DNA from: Bacteroidetes Order II. bacterium
GTDB taxonomy: Bacteria; Bacteroidota; Rhodothermia; Rhodothermales; UBA2364
Assembly (NCBI GenBank): GCA_016788705.1
Contig: JAEUSQ010000051.1
Span: 26,673-90,672 of the forward strand
Direction of reading: 5' to 3'
DNA: 64,000 nucleotides
Position numbers and translations under genes: made by a program. Of this stretch, positions 1-8,959 are shown piece after piece; the first letter of the stretch is position 1, and each line of letters begins with the position of its first letter. The notes beneath the pieces are model-generated. The model saw only the letters and a list, made by a program, of their open reading frames with translations. It did not search any database and was not told where the DNA came from.

Positions 1-1086
1 GTATTGGTCGTTACGGAATTTAATGCACCTTCTGAAAGTTATCCAATTGAAGAAGATTTAAAACTATACACTTCAAACATCTTAAATAAAAAAGTTTATT
101 TAATACTCTTACATCCCGAAAATACGACTTCGCCTACAAATACACGACGTTGGTTTCCGGGGAGGAAATTTGATCTACATTTACATATTCGTACAAAAAA
201 TATCAGGGATACCCGTCGGCTTTGTCGTGTGCTCACACATCAATCCATAGGCTTAGTTCTTGGAGGCGGTGGGGCAAAAGGGTTTTCACATATTGGTGCG
301 ACAAAGGCTTTAATTGAATCGGGAATTGAAATTGATTTTATAGGCGGGACAAGTGCTGGGGCATTATTTGGCATTGGCTTAAGTTTTAATGAATTTGACA
401 TACCCAAAACAATCGCTATTTCCAAAGCAGGAGCGGCAAGCAAACCCACCTCAAACGATTATCATTTTCCATTTTTATCCCTCATGACGGGTCGTAAAAT
501 GCGAAAATTATTGCATCAAACCTTCGGGGACATGCACCTCGAAGATATTTGGATACCCAGTTTTTGTGTCTCGGCCAACTATTCTACAGCCACCCTAACA
601 GTCCATGAAACGGGTTTAATAAGGCAACGAATAGAAGCAAGTATAGCAATCCCTGGTGTATTCCCACCTGTAATTATTGACCAGCATTTGCATGTTGACG
701 GTGGCGTTATGGATAATTTACCCATTGAGCCTATGTATAAAAAACCCGTTAAACATATAATTGCCATTTCTCTTTCTCTGCAATCACCTCATCTTGTTGA
801 CATAGAAACAGTACCTTCAGCTTGGACACTTTTAGTGAATAAACTAACGAAGAGACGGCGATTTAAATTACCTCAGATGGCTTCCATCTTGATTAATTCG
901 CTAACGCTCAATAGCGTACAAAAACAGGCGAGAACCAAATCCATGGTCTCAATCTACCTTGAAATGGATTTCAAAAAAATTGGGCTCCTCGACTGGTCAA
1001 AATGGGAAGAATTACTAGAACAGGGTTATATAAAAATGAATCAATATTTAAAGGATATCCCTGAAGGCCAACAATTCTGGAAATGA
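1..1086 (+). CDS. NTE-like patatin phospholipase, 5' truncated by window edge
   Basis: This is a serine phospholipase/lysophospholipase of the patatin family. The oxyanion loop GGGGAKG (about residues 87-93), the nucleophile elbow GTSAG (Ser117) and the second dyad residue in VDGG (Asp232) are all present. The 80 residues before the patatin fold carry a leucine-rich LLHP segment, an RRWFPGR stretch and HLHIR. In bacterial neuropathy-target-esterase relatives that stretch links cyclic-nucleotide-binding domains to the lipase, so the true protein probably begins upstream of the window with one or more such domains. The frame is open to base 1 and the first possible start is a weak TTG at 4. The stop overlaps the next start as ATGA, implying translational coupling with the kinase. 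Family assignment is firm; the missing N-terminal domains are inferred. Confidence 0.9.
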   Translation, partial: VLVVTEFNAPSESYPIEEDLKLYTSNILNKKVYLILLHPENTTSPTNTRRWFPGRKFDLHLHIRTKNIRDTRRLCRVLTHQSIGLVLGGGGAKGFSHIGATKALIESGIEIDFIGGTSAGALFGIGLSFNEFDIPKTIAISKAGAASKPTSNDYHFPFLSLMTGRKMRKLLHQTFGDMHLEDIWIPSFCVSANYSTATLTVHETGLIRQRIEASIAIPGVFPPVIIDQHLHVDGGVMDNLPIEPMYKKPVKHIIAISLSLQSPHLVDIETVPSAWTLLVNKLTKRRRFKLPQMASILINSLTLNSVQKQARTKSMVSIYLEMDFKKIGLLDWSKWEELLEQGYIKMNQYLKDIPEGQQFWK

Positions 1087-3290
1087 GCTATTTCTTTTCA
1101 AAAACACTAGTACCAATCTTTATTTCTTTTCTTTTACCCATTCTTGTTATTGCTCAAAAAGATGAAATACTCCGTATTGATCGCGTAACAGAAAGAGGTG
1201 TTTTACTTAAAAAAGGGTGGAAATATAACATTGGCGATGACCTAGCATGGGCTAAGCCTGAGTATGATGATAAGGGATGGAAAAACATTGACCCGACGCA
1301 AGAAATTGCTCATTTACCACAAATCTTCAACGAAGAGATAAAATGGTTGCGGCTTAGTTTTGAGATAACAAATCATTTACCCTTGCCACTTGGGATTGCA
1401 ATTAACCAAGCAGGGGCTTCAGAAATCTATTTAAATGGACGGCTCATTCATCGGATTGGGCATTTTGATACCAATATAAAAAATGTCGTTGCTTATGACC
1501 CAAATGAGGCGGCCATCCATTTTCCAGCACCTACACCCGGACGATATGTGCTGGCTATTCGCTATGTGTTACAACCAAATATTCGATATACAAATGTATT
1601 TACTGCCTCATACAATAGCTTCTTTAAAGCCACTATTGTAGATTTAATACCTACGCTCTATAAACAAAAATCGGACAGTCTTTTTTATTCAGGAGTAGAT
1701 ATTTTTACGGTCGGTGTTGTCTTTTTGCTTTTCGTACTTCATACAGCTTTATATTTTTATCATAGAGATAATCAATTACAACTTGGTTTATGCATTTATC
1801 TATTGCTTGCATGGCTTACGCGTGTCTTAAAAGTTATCGGTCAAAACCAAAATTTTGTTGAGGATCGTTTTTGGGTTTTAAATGGATCAAACTTATTATT
1901 AAGCATTTCTATACTATGTATGACTTATATCATCTATCGTATGGCAAATATGCGTCTTGATAGATATTATTATATTATAATTATTTATCATATCGTCTAT
2001 ATCATGATCTCAATCACTGTCTATGGCTCTCCTGTGCAAAGGATTTTATTATTGATAGCATCATTTTATAGTTTCTTTGTTCTAATTAGGGTTGTAAAAG
2101 TGGGATATTATAATCGTATTAAAGGCTTCTTGGTATTGGGTATAGCGATATCATTATCCTTATTAGGATTGATTTTAATTTCATCTGCAACTCAATTTTT
2201 AGGGTATAAACTCACTTATTTTGGATTTACAGATCTAAAATATGGTTTTTCACCTTATGTCATCACCTTGGTGTTTAATGCTGGTTTTATTGCTATCCCA
2301 GTCGGTCTTTCCCTTTTTATGGGGATCCAAGGTCGTGAAACGAATAAAGCCTTGAAAAAACAATTGGATGAGAACGACGAACTAAAAAACAAAGCCCTTG
2401 AATACGAGCATGAAAAACAATACCTGCTTGCTTCCCAAAACGAAATCCTTGAGAAGTTGGTGACGGAACGAACGGCTGAACTGAATCACTCGTTAGAAAA
2501 GCTCCAAAACACCCAAAATCAGCTTGTACAATCTGAGAAATTAGCCAGTTTAGGCGAACTAACCGCAGGCATCGCCCATGAAATACAAAACCCGTTAAAC
2601 TTTGTCAATAATTTTGCTGAACTTAGTGTGGACTTAGCCAAAGACCTGAATGAGGAGATACAAAAATCGGACATGGATCGGGGATATGTGGAAGAGTTAT
2701 TAAATGATCTGACCCTCAACCAATCAAAAATACAGCACCACGGAAAACGGGCCAGTAATATCGTTAAAGGAATGTTGGCGCACTCACGGGCGAATACAGG
2801 CGGACGAGAATGGACGGATATTAACAAATTGGCTGATGAATATTTGCGGTTATCCTATCATGGTCTTCGTGCCAAAGACAAGAGCTTTAATGCCAATTTC
2901 CAAACGGACTTCGACAAAAATCTGCCGTTGGTGGAGGTGGCTCCACAAGAAATCGGGCGCGTCCTGCTTAATTTATATAATAATGCTTTTTATGCGGTAA
3001 ACGATAAGAAAACCAAAGATACCGAAAACACCTCCTATCAGCCCACGGTTATCGTTTCCACCCAAAAAGTTAACCAGCAAGTCATTATTAAGGTTAGAGA
3101 CAACGGTATTGGTATGCCCGAAGCTGTAAGAGCCAAGGTCTTTCAACCTTTCTTCACGACCAAACCCGCAGGTCATGGCACGGGGCTGGGCTTGTCCATC
3201 AGCTACGACATCATCACCAAAGGGCATGGAGGTAGTTTTGAGATAGAGACTAAAGAGGGCGAGTTTACAGAATTTATTATTAGGCTATGA
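1083..3290 (+). CDS. 7TM sensor histidine kinase, first of a tandem pair
   Basis: This membrane sensor kinase has an N-terminal signal peptide (about 1-24), a periplasmic beta-rich domain resembling galactose-binding/7TMR-DISM sensor modules (about 30-195), roughly seven membrane helices (about 205-415) and a coiled coil (about 418-485). A HisKA dimerisation helix follows with phospho-acceptor His499 in GIAHEIQNP. The ATPase domain shows NNAFYA (N box), DNGIGMP (G1) and GTGLGLSIS (G2). It should autophosphorylate and pass phosphate to a receiver, most simply those at 5779-7196. It starts inside the patatin stop codon. The transmembrane part is strikingly AT-rich compared with the rest of the window. 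It is a close paralogue of the next gene, especially in the kinase core. The ligand is unknown. Confidence 0.92.
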   Translation: MSYFFSKTLVPIFISFLLPILVIAQKDEILRIDRVTERGVLLKKGWKYNIGDDLAWAKPEYDDKGWKNIDPTQEIAHLPQIFNEEIKWLRLSFEITNHLPLPLGIAINQAGASEIYLNGRLIHRIGHFDTNIKNVVAYDPNEAAIHFPAPTPGRYVLAIRYVLQPNIRYTNVFTASYNSFFKATIVDLIPTLYKQKSDSLFYSGVDIFTVGVVFLLFVLHTALYFYHRDNQLQLGLCIYLLLAWLTRVLKVIGQNQNFVEDRFWVLNGSNLLLSISILCMTYIIYRMANMRLDRYYYIIIIYHIVYIMISITVYGSPVQRILLLIASFYSFFVLIRVVKVGYYNRIKGFLVLGIAISLSLLGLILISSATQFLGYKLTYFGFTDLKYGFSPYVITLVFNAGFIAIPVGLSLFMGIQGRETNKALKKQLDENDELKNKALEYEHEKQYLLASQNEILEKLVTERTAELNHSLEKLQNTQNQLVQSEKLASLGELTAGIAHEIQNPLNFVNNFAELSVDLAKDLNEEIQKSDMDRGYVEELLNDLTLNQSKIQHHGKRASNIVKGMLAHSRANTGGREWTDINKLADEYLRLSYHGLRAKDKSFNANFQTDFDKNLPLVEVAPQEIGRVLLNLYNNAFYAVNDKKTKDTENTSYQPTVIVSTQKVNQQVIIKVRDNGIGMPEAVRAKVFQPFFTTKPAGHGTGLGLSISYDIITKGHGGSFEIETKEGEFTEFIIRL

Positions 3291-3417
3291 CAAGAAAAAT
3301 GACCTTAAAATTTATAAAAAATCTTAATCTTCGTTGTTATATAGAATAGAAATGAACAAACAATCATTTTTTATTTTACATTTCGAATAAATGCAAATAA
3401 ATTTGAAAATATGCACC

Positions 3418-5613
3418 ATGAAATATTTACTTTTATTTTTATTTTCTTTCGTAAATATTGCCATTGCTCAAGAGCGTGACATGATCTACATAGGCGACCT
3501 TCCTACCGAGGGGCTTGCTTTGGATAAGGGATGGAAGTACCGAGAGGGGGATGACCGCAACTGGGCGAAGCCGGGCTTAGATGAAACCGGGTGGATTCCT
3601 ATTGACCCGACCAAGGAATTGAGGGAGTTGCCCCATGTTTTTAATAGTCGTGCGAAGTGGCTTCGCTTAGATTTTGAGATAAAAACAAAGCGTTCTAAAG
3701 CTACTGGAATCACCATTACACATGCTGGGGCTTCCGAAGTTTATTTGAATGGGCGTTTGTTGTACCAATTTGGTCATTTTGATACAGACTCCACCAAGGT
3801 GAGGGCGTATGACCCATTGGAGTACCCGATTCATTTTCCTGCCGATTCTCTCGGCCGCTATACTTTAGCAGTACGCTACGCCTTGCAACCCGGAATCCGT
3901 TATTCTGAAATCTATACATTGACCAAAAACCGCCTGTTTAGTGCAACGCTTTTTGATCTTAATGCTGCTATCGAGCAACATAGATACTTTAAAGTCTTTT
4001 ATACCAGTACAGATGTTTTTAAAGTTGGCTTTTTTTTGATATTATTTATACTTCACCTTGCCTACTATTTATTCCAAAGGCAAAATAAAACGCATTTAAT
4101 TTTGGCTATTTATTTATTGGCCAATGTGCTTGCTTATGCTTTTAAACTAACGGGGCAAAACCTAGCTGATATAGCATGGCGATATTATGCCCTTAATCTT
4201 TCAATTTGGATGTACATCGTGGGTCTGGTTACGACCTTCTTGGTTTTTTACCGTATTGCCAAAATACGAATAGATATATACTTTTATGTCCTATTGGGTT
4301 ATTCCATTATACATATGCTGGTGACGAGCCTTTCGTATAGTGACATCCCGTGGCATATTTTATTGGTATTGATCAGTTCCATTCTTAGTTCTATACTCTT
4401 TATCCGGCTTACGCGCATTGGTTTGAAAAAGAAAATTAAAGGTTTTTCGACGTTGGGCATTGCGGTTCTTGTAGCGCTACTCTGTTTATGGTGTACTTCA
4501 ACCGCCTTAGCGTTTTGGGACTTTGGCTTTTCAACGCTTGGCTATAAAGAAATGAATAACGGGATGTCGCCCTACTTTATCGAGGCTGTGTTTGCCTTTG
4601 GCGGCATTGCAATACCCATAGGCTTATCCCTATTTATGGGCATTGAAGGCAATGAAGTCAATAAAGCACTCAGCCAACAATTGGCGGAGAATGAGCAACT
4701 TAAGAATAAAGCCATTGAACAGGAGCAGGAAAAACAACACATCTTGGCTACCCAAAACGAAACACTTGAAAAGCAAGTGGCGGAACGGACTGCTGCCTTG
4801 AACGATTCCCTCGAAACACTCAAGGCTACCCAAGACCAGCTTGTGCTTTCCGAGAAGCTAGCAAGTTTAGGCGAACTTACGGCAGGTATCGCCCACGAAA
4901 TTCAAAACCCTTTGAACTTTGTGAATAACTTCTCGGAACTTAGTGTGGACTTGGCTAAAGAAATTAGTGAAGAAATCCATAAACCAGATATGGATAGGGT
5001 TTATGTAGAAGAACTCTTAACAGACCTTAGTGAAAATCAGGAAAAAATACACCACCACGGAAAAAGAGCCAGCAATATTGTTAAAGGGATGCTTGAACAT
5101 TCGCGTGAGCGTTCAGATGTAAAGACTCCCACCGATCTCAGTGCATTGGCTGATGAGTACTTGCGGCTCTCCTATCATGGTTTGCGTGCAAAAGACAAGG
5201 GGTTTAATGCCAACTTCAAAACTGACTTTGATACGCAGCTCCCCCAAATTATGGTTGTGCCGCAAGACATGGGGCGTGTATTTCTGAACTTGTTTAATAA
5301 CGCCTTTTATGCTGTTAACGAAAAAAGGCAAAAAAATCCTAACAAGGATTACCAACCGATGGTTGAGGTGTCGGCCCGCCTGCTTAATCAACAGGCAGTC
5401 ATCACGGTAAGAGACAATGGCATAGGAATGCCCGAAAGTGTAAGGGCCAAAGTCTTTCAACCATTCTTCACCACCAAACCAACAGGGATGGGTACGGGCC
5501 TAGGCTTGTCTATTAGCTATGATATTATTACCAAAGGACATAGCGGTACTTTTGAAATAGATACAAAAGAGGGTGAATTCACTGAATTTATTATTCAGAT
5601 ACCAACTTTATAA
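3418..5613 (+). CDS. 7TM sensor histidine kinase, second of a tandem pair
   Basis: Architecture is the same as the preceding gene: signal peptide ending near IAIAQ, periplasmic jelly-roll-like sensor with a conserved ASEVYLNGRLLY-type segment, seven membrane helices, coiled coil, HisKA with His493 in GIAHEIQNP, and an ATPase domain with NNAFYA, DNGIGMP and GTGLGLSIS. I chose ATG 3418 because it gives a clean signal peptide; an in-frame ATG at 3391 would add nine residues in front of it. The two kinases match closely in the catalytic half and less in the sensor and membrane half, which fits duplication followed by divergence in what is sensed. A 127-base AT-rich gap separates the two, so this copy may have its own promoter. 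Confidence 0.92.
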   Translation: MKYLLLFLFSFVNIAIAQERDMIYIGDLPTEGLALDKGWKYREGDDRNWAKPGLDETGWIPIDPTKELRELPHVFNSRAKWLRLDFEIKTKRSKATGITITHAGASEVYLNGRLLYQFGHFDTDSTKVRAYDPLEYPIHFPADSLGRYTLAVRYALQPGIRYSEIYTLTKNRLFSATLFDLNAAIEQHRYFKVFYTSTDVFKVGFFLILFILHLAYYLFQRQNKTHLILAIYLLANVLAYAFKLTGQNLADIAWRYYALNLSIWMYIVGLVTTFLVFYRIAKIRIDIYFYVLLGYSIIHMLVTSLSYSDIPWHILLVLISSILSSILFIRLTRIGLKKKIKGFSTLGIAVLVALLCLWCTSTALAFWDFGFSTLGYKEMNNGMSPYFIEAVFAFGGIAIPIGLSLFMGIEGNEVNKALSQQLAENEQLKNKAIEQEQEKQHILATQNETLEKQVAERTAALNDSLETLKATQDQLVLSEKLASLGELTAGIAHEIQNPLNFVNNFSELSVDLAKEISEEIHKPDMDRVYVEELLTDLSENQEKIHHHGKRASNIVKGMLEHSRERSDVKTPTDLSALADEYLRLSYHGLRAKDKGFNANFKTDFDTQLPQIMVVPQDMGRVFLNLFNNAFYAVNEKRQKNPNKDYQPMVEVSARLLNQQAVITVRDNGIGMPESVRAKVFQPFFTTKPTGMGTGLGLSISYDIITKGHSGTFEIDTKEGEFTEFIIQIPTL

Positions 5614-5778
5614 AAAACAAACTGACAATAAAAAATTTAATCTTTCCGGGAAAAAAAGCATCTAAATTCTCTTATTAAGCATTTGTCAAACTGGCATTTC
5701 CGAGATCAGTACAGCAACGACTGTATTCACCCAAACCGTATCTACGTATTCATACAACTTGTTTAAGAACTTCACAAT

Positions 5779-6153
5779 ATGAACTTGCTAATTGTAGATG
5801 ATGAAGCTGATGTCAAAACACTCTTCTTGCAGCGTTTTCGACGTGAAATCCGTAATGGATTATTTACCTTGTCTTTCGCATATTCTGGCGAAGAAGCCCT
5901 TACATTCTTATCCCAACATGCGCAAGAGGCTGTCTTGATCCTTTCCGACATTAATATGCCGGGTATGAGTGGGTTAGAACTCCTGCGCCAAATTCGCTCC
6001 AAAAATAGCGAGCCGCCCCCCATCGTCATGATGATCACCGCTTATGGCGACAAGGAAAGCTACGAGCAAGCGATGCGTCTGGGAGCAAATGATTTCCTGA
6101 ACAAACCTTTGGATTTTAATTCTCTTAAACAAAAACTGGTAGCCCTGGTATGA
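5779..6153 (+). CDS. single-domain response regulator (CheY-like)
   Basis: This is a stand-alone receiver of 124 residues with no output domain. The acidic pair Asp7-Asp8, phospho-acceptor Asp57 in LSDINMPG, Thr87 in ITAYG and Lys109 in NKP are all in place, so it should accept phosphate. It lies 165 bases after the second kinase and overlaps the next gene by ATGA (6150-6153), so the two receivers are made together. A receiver without output usually works by binding a partner or as a phosphate sink or relay. Here it could balance phosphate flow between the two kinases and the receiver-cyclase, but that is inference. Confidence 0.93.
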   Translation: MNLLIVDDEADVKTLFLQRFRREIRNGLFTLSFAYSGEEALTFLSQHAQEAVLILSDINMPGMSGLELLRQIRSKNSEPPPIVMMITAYGDKESYEQAMRLGANDFLNKPLDFNSLKQKLVALV

Positions 6154-7196
6154 GTTACAAAATCATGGTTGTGGATGACGAAAATGATTTTGAACAGCTT
6201 ATTCGTCAAAAATTTCGTCGTCAGATTCGGGAGAAATTGTATCAGTTTGTCTTTGCCCAAAACGGTAAAGATGCGTTAGAAAAATTAGAAGCAAACCCCG
6301 ATATTGATGCCGTTTTTAGTGACATCAATATGCCCATTATGGATGGGCTAACCTTGCTTCTAAAACTTAGCGATAAAAACCCTTTACTCAAAACCGTTAT
6401 TGTTTCTGCTTATGGCGATATGGACAATATCCGCTGTGCCATGAATAGAGGTGCATTCGACTTTATCTGCAAGCCAATCCAGTTTGAAGATTTGGAGTTG
6501 ACGCTGACGAAAACCCTGAAGCACGTTGAGCAAATCAAAGAAACGCTTCAGGCCATTAAAGAGAACAACATCCTAAAAATGTATGTGGACGACAGCGTGC
6601 TTCAATTTATGACCCGGCCAGAATATGAAGCAACCCTTTTGGCTAATGAGACCATAGAAGCAACTGTTGTTTTTATGGATATCTGTGGCTTTACAGCTAT
6701 ATCCGAAAAAGAATCTCCCAATTTTGTTGTTAATCTAATTAATCATTATTTTGATCTGATGACCAAAGAAATCATCTCGCATGGCGGGCTGATAGACAAG
6801 TTTTTGGGCGATGCTGTGATGGCCATTTTTAGAGGCGACCATCATCTGGATAAAGCCATCGAGGCATCCTTAGCCGTTCTGAATGCGATTGAAGACCAAG
6901 AAGCGTTTCTTCCCGACCAAGCGACTTACTTCCCAAAAGTCTCCATTGGCATCAATTCAGGGGAGATGATTTCAGGAAATATCGGTTCAGTTACCCTTAA
7001 AAGATTGGATTTTACCGTAATTGGGGACGTGGTCAATACTGCTCAACGTTTACAAACGGCTGCACAAGCGGGCCAAATTGTGATCAGTAAGTCTATTTAT
7101 GAAACCGTTAAAGACTCTTTTAATTGCAAAATTATTGGTGATATTAGCGTTAAAAATAAAACAATTCCGATTACCATTTATGAAGTTATTGACTAA
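6150..7196 (+). CDS. response regulator with class III (IIIb-like) adenylyl cyclase output
   Basis: An N-terminal receiver (Asp9-Asp10, phospho-acceptor Asp58, Lys108 in CKP) is joined by a helical linker (about 120-165) to a class III nucleotide cyclase domain (about 168-345). Metal-binding aspartates are Asp177 (FMDICGFT) and Asp221 (FLGDAVMAIF). The adenine-selecting pair appears as Lys217 and Thr289 (DFTVIGD), the Lys/Thr combination of subclass IIIb. Asn296 and Arg300 supply the transition-state residues. All catalytic residues are present, so ATP-to-cAMP activity is expected, probably gated by phosphorylation. Some IIIb enzymes respond to bicarbonate; whether this one does cannot be told. 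It ends the cassette and faces a convergent gene. Confidence 0.92.
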   Translation: MSYKIMVVDDENDFEQLIRQKFRRQIREKLYQFVFAQNGKDALEKLEANPDIDAVFSDINMPIMDGLTLLLKLSDKNPLLKTVIVSAYGDMDNIRCAMNRGAFDFICKPIQFEDLELTLTKTLKHVEQIKETLQAIKENNILKMYVDDSVLQFMTRPEYEATLLANETIEATVVFMDICGFTAISEKESPNFVVNLINHYFDLMTKEIISHGGLIDKFLGDAVMAIFRGDHHLDKAIEASLAVLNAIEDQEAFLPDQATYFPKVSIGINSGEMISGNIGSVTLKRLDFTVIGDVVNTAQRLQTAAQAGQIVISKSIYETVKDSFNCKIIGDISVKNKTIPITIYEVID

Positions 7197-7242
7197 GGCA
7201 TTGTAGGTTGGCCATTGCTTTTAGAGATCATCGGGCATTACT

Positions 7243-8514
7243 TTAGTGTACAACCATCATCATCGTTCGAAATACGAATTTTTGCCCGGAAACTTCCACT
7301 ATATACCTACCATTCGGCCATTGTCGCACATCCAGTACAGGTAGCAGCGATCCTTCGCCCATTAAAACATTCGCTTGGTAGATATTGTGTCCCATGAGGT
7401 CATAAACCCGTATTTGCCCTTCTGATACCTGATTCGTTTGTAGATGGAGAAAGACCTTGTTTTGTACGGGGTTTGGAGCAAGGTTGAAGCCAGTGTTGGG
7501 TTTGGGGAGCGTTTCTTTTTCGAGGGGTACAACCAGTTTTTGTAGGGCTTCTCCTATGCGGTTGGTCAATGGTGCCGATTGCCGGACACGTAAACTTTGC
7601 TCGATATGGATGAAGCGGCCATTACTTTTGGTGGCGGCTTTTGTGCAGGGGTTCGGGCTTTCATTGGTAAATCGTCCTTGAACATTGGTGGTGCCCGTAA
7701 GGGAGCAGGTTGTTATTCCATCGCCAGCAAACCCAACTGTCCAGTCGGGGTGTATTAGCGCTGTGTGCAAGGCCCTGATCAAGCCGTCGGCAACATTTGA
7801 AACCGTACTACTCAAAAAAACATCTTCACATGCCTCACTTGAGTGACCATGAAGGTTGATAAATCCCATATTATGGGGCACTAAAAGGGGATCATGCAAG
7901 GCCTCGTGTGTCCAGTGAAAGGGGGACTCTACTGTATGCGCGACATCACTTACGGGATAAGGAGCAGACGTACCTAAGCAAGCCGTTGTGGTTCCGCTAC
8001 AACCCGAATAAGCTGCGTTTGCGCACCGATTAGCCCCAGCCATCATCAAAAAATAGCCGTTTATCTGCATAAACAAAGAGGCCCCTTGTGTTTCGGTCAA
8101 TGTATCAAATTTGGGATGGGGTATCTCAATCGTCCAAGGCATAGCGCTGTAAGAGAGATTCCGAACATACACGCCCCAGCCACGCCGTATTGGGCTTTGT
8201 TCCAACAAAATCATAAACACCCGGTCTGGCCTCCCTGTTTCCAAGAATAAAATCCGTTCTAAAAATGGAAAATGCGTGATCCGTTGGTTGTCCGCTTCTT
8301 CCCAATTCATACCAAGAAAGGCCTTCATCATCCGTTGCCATGCAGATTTTTCGGATGGTGTGGGGAGGAGAAAGCCCTCACTTCCTTTCCGGGGTTGGGC
8401 ATCGGCATAAGCAGTGATAAATTCCACCAATTGTCCTTCCAATGTCCGTACTTGCGCAAAGGATATAGATACCAACGACCATGCGGCGAAGAAGAATTGG
8501 AGTAGGTTTTTCAT
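7243..8514 (-). CDS. exported protein with type IX secretion sorting domain
   Basis: The protein has a Sec signal peptide ending near SISFAQ. A central domain (about 25-330) is rich in Cys and His with motifs EIPHPKFD, RCANAA, DVAHTVES, NLHGH and a late FIHIEQS. A C-terminal module of about 75 residues starts at APNP and contains VYDLMG and NGRYIVEV, the signature of the type A sorting domain used by the Bacteroidota type IX secretion system. It should therefore cross the outer membrane and be released or anchored at the surface. The central domain is not one I can name with certainty. The pattern of histidines and the E-x-S segment before the tail recall zinc amidohydrolases such as poly-gamma-glutamate or N-formylglutamate hydrolases, offered as a weak guess. 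It is coupled to the upstream small gene by a 4-base overlap. Confidence 0.8.
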   Translation of the reverse strand: MKNLLQFFFAAWSLVSISFAQVRTLEGQLVEFITAYADAQPRKGSEGFLLPTPSEKSAWQRMMKAFLGMNWEEADNQRITHFPFLERILFLETGRPDRVFMILLEQSPIRRGWGVYVRNLSYSAMPWTIEIPHPKFDTLTETQGASLFMQINGYFLMMAGANRCANAAYSGCSGTTTACLGTSAPYPVSDVAHTVESPFHWTHEALHDPLLVPHNMGFINLHGHSSEACEDVFLSSTVSNVADGLIRALHTALIHPDWTVGFAGDGITTCSLTGTTNVQGRFTNESPNPCTKAATKSNGRFIHIEQSLRVRQSAPLTNRIGEALQKLVVPLEKETLPKPNTGFNLAPNPVQNKVFLHLQTNQVSEGQIRVYDLMGHNIYQANVLMGEGSLLPVLDVRQWPNGRYIVEVSGQKFVFRTMMMVVH

Positions 8515-8912
8515 TTGGAGGCCATTAAGCGGATGGTGGTCACCTGAAAAATCTTACAGGTCGTTTCGTTGTTGTTGCGGTCATCTGGAAAAGTTGGGGT
8601 TACGGGATACTGGCTTTGCGGATTCGGGGAGATGGTGCGACTCATCCATTCGCCTTGAACCTGCACTTTTCGGTTGATCCAGCCATCAAATTTGTCAGCG
8701 TCTGCTTCTGTATCTAAAGACAGAACAACACTTTTTTTCCTTGGGCGTGTCAAAACATAATAGTCGCTACCTTGTGCACAATAACTTTCTAGGGTCTTGG
8801 CCCAAGCTCTTTTCTGGAGTTTACCGGTCAGCGTGACGGATTGCGGTTGGGCATTCAACGCCATTGTCGAGAGCATCATGCCGAACAAGAAGCAGTAAAA
8901 AGTGTATTTCAT
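8511..8912 (-). CDS. small exported protein, OB-fold-like, unknown function
   Basis: This 133-residue protein has a signal peptide ending around ALNAQ and a compact, beta-rich remainder. The spacing of hydrophobic strands (VTLTGKL, YYVLT, VVLSL, KVQVQGEW, FQVTTIRL) suggests a five-stranded OB-type barrel, and two cysteines could form a disulphide. Its stop overlaps the start of the T9SS cargo gene downstream, so the two are probably co-translated and may act together in the periplasm. I do not recognise a named family. The OB reading is a by-eye inference. Confidence 0.65.
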   Translation of the reverse strand: MKYTFYCFLFGMMLSTMALNAQPQSVTLTGKLQKRAWAKTLESYCAQGSDYYVLTRPRKKSVVLSLDTEADADKFDGWINRKVQVQGEWMSRTISPNPQSQYPVTPTFPDDRNNNETTCKIFQVTTIRLMASK

Positions 8913-8959
8913 TGTAATGAAGGTTGTGTGATGAGTAAGAATATGATTTGGTTTTTAGG

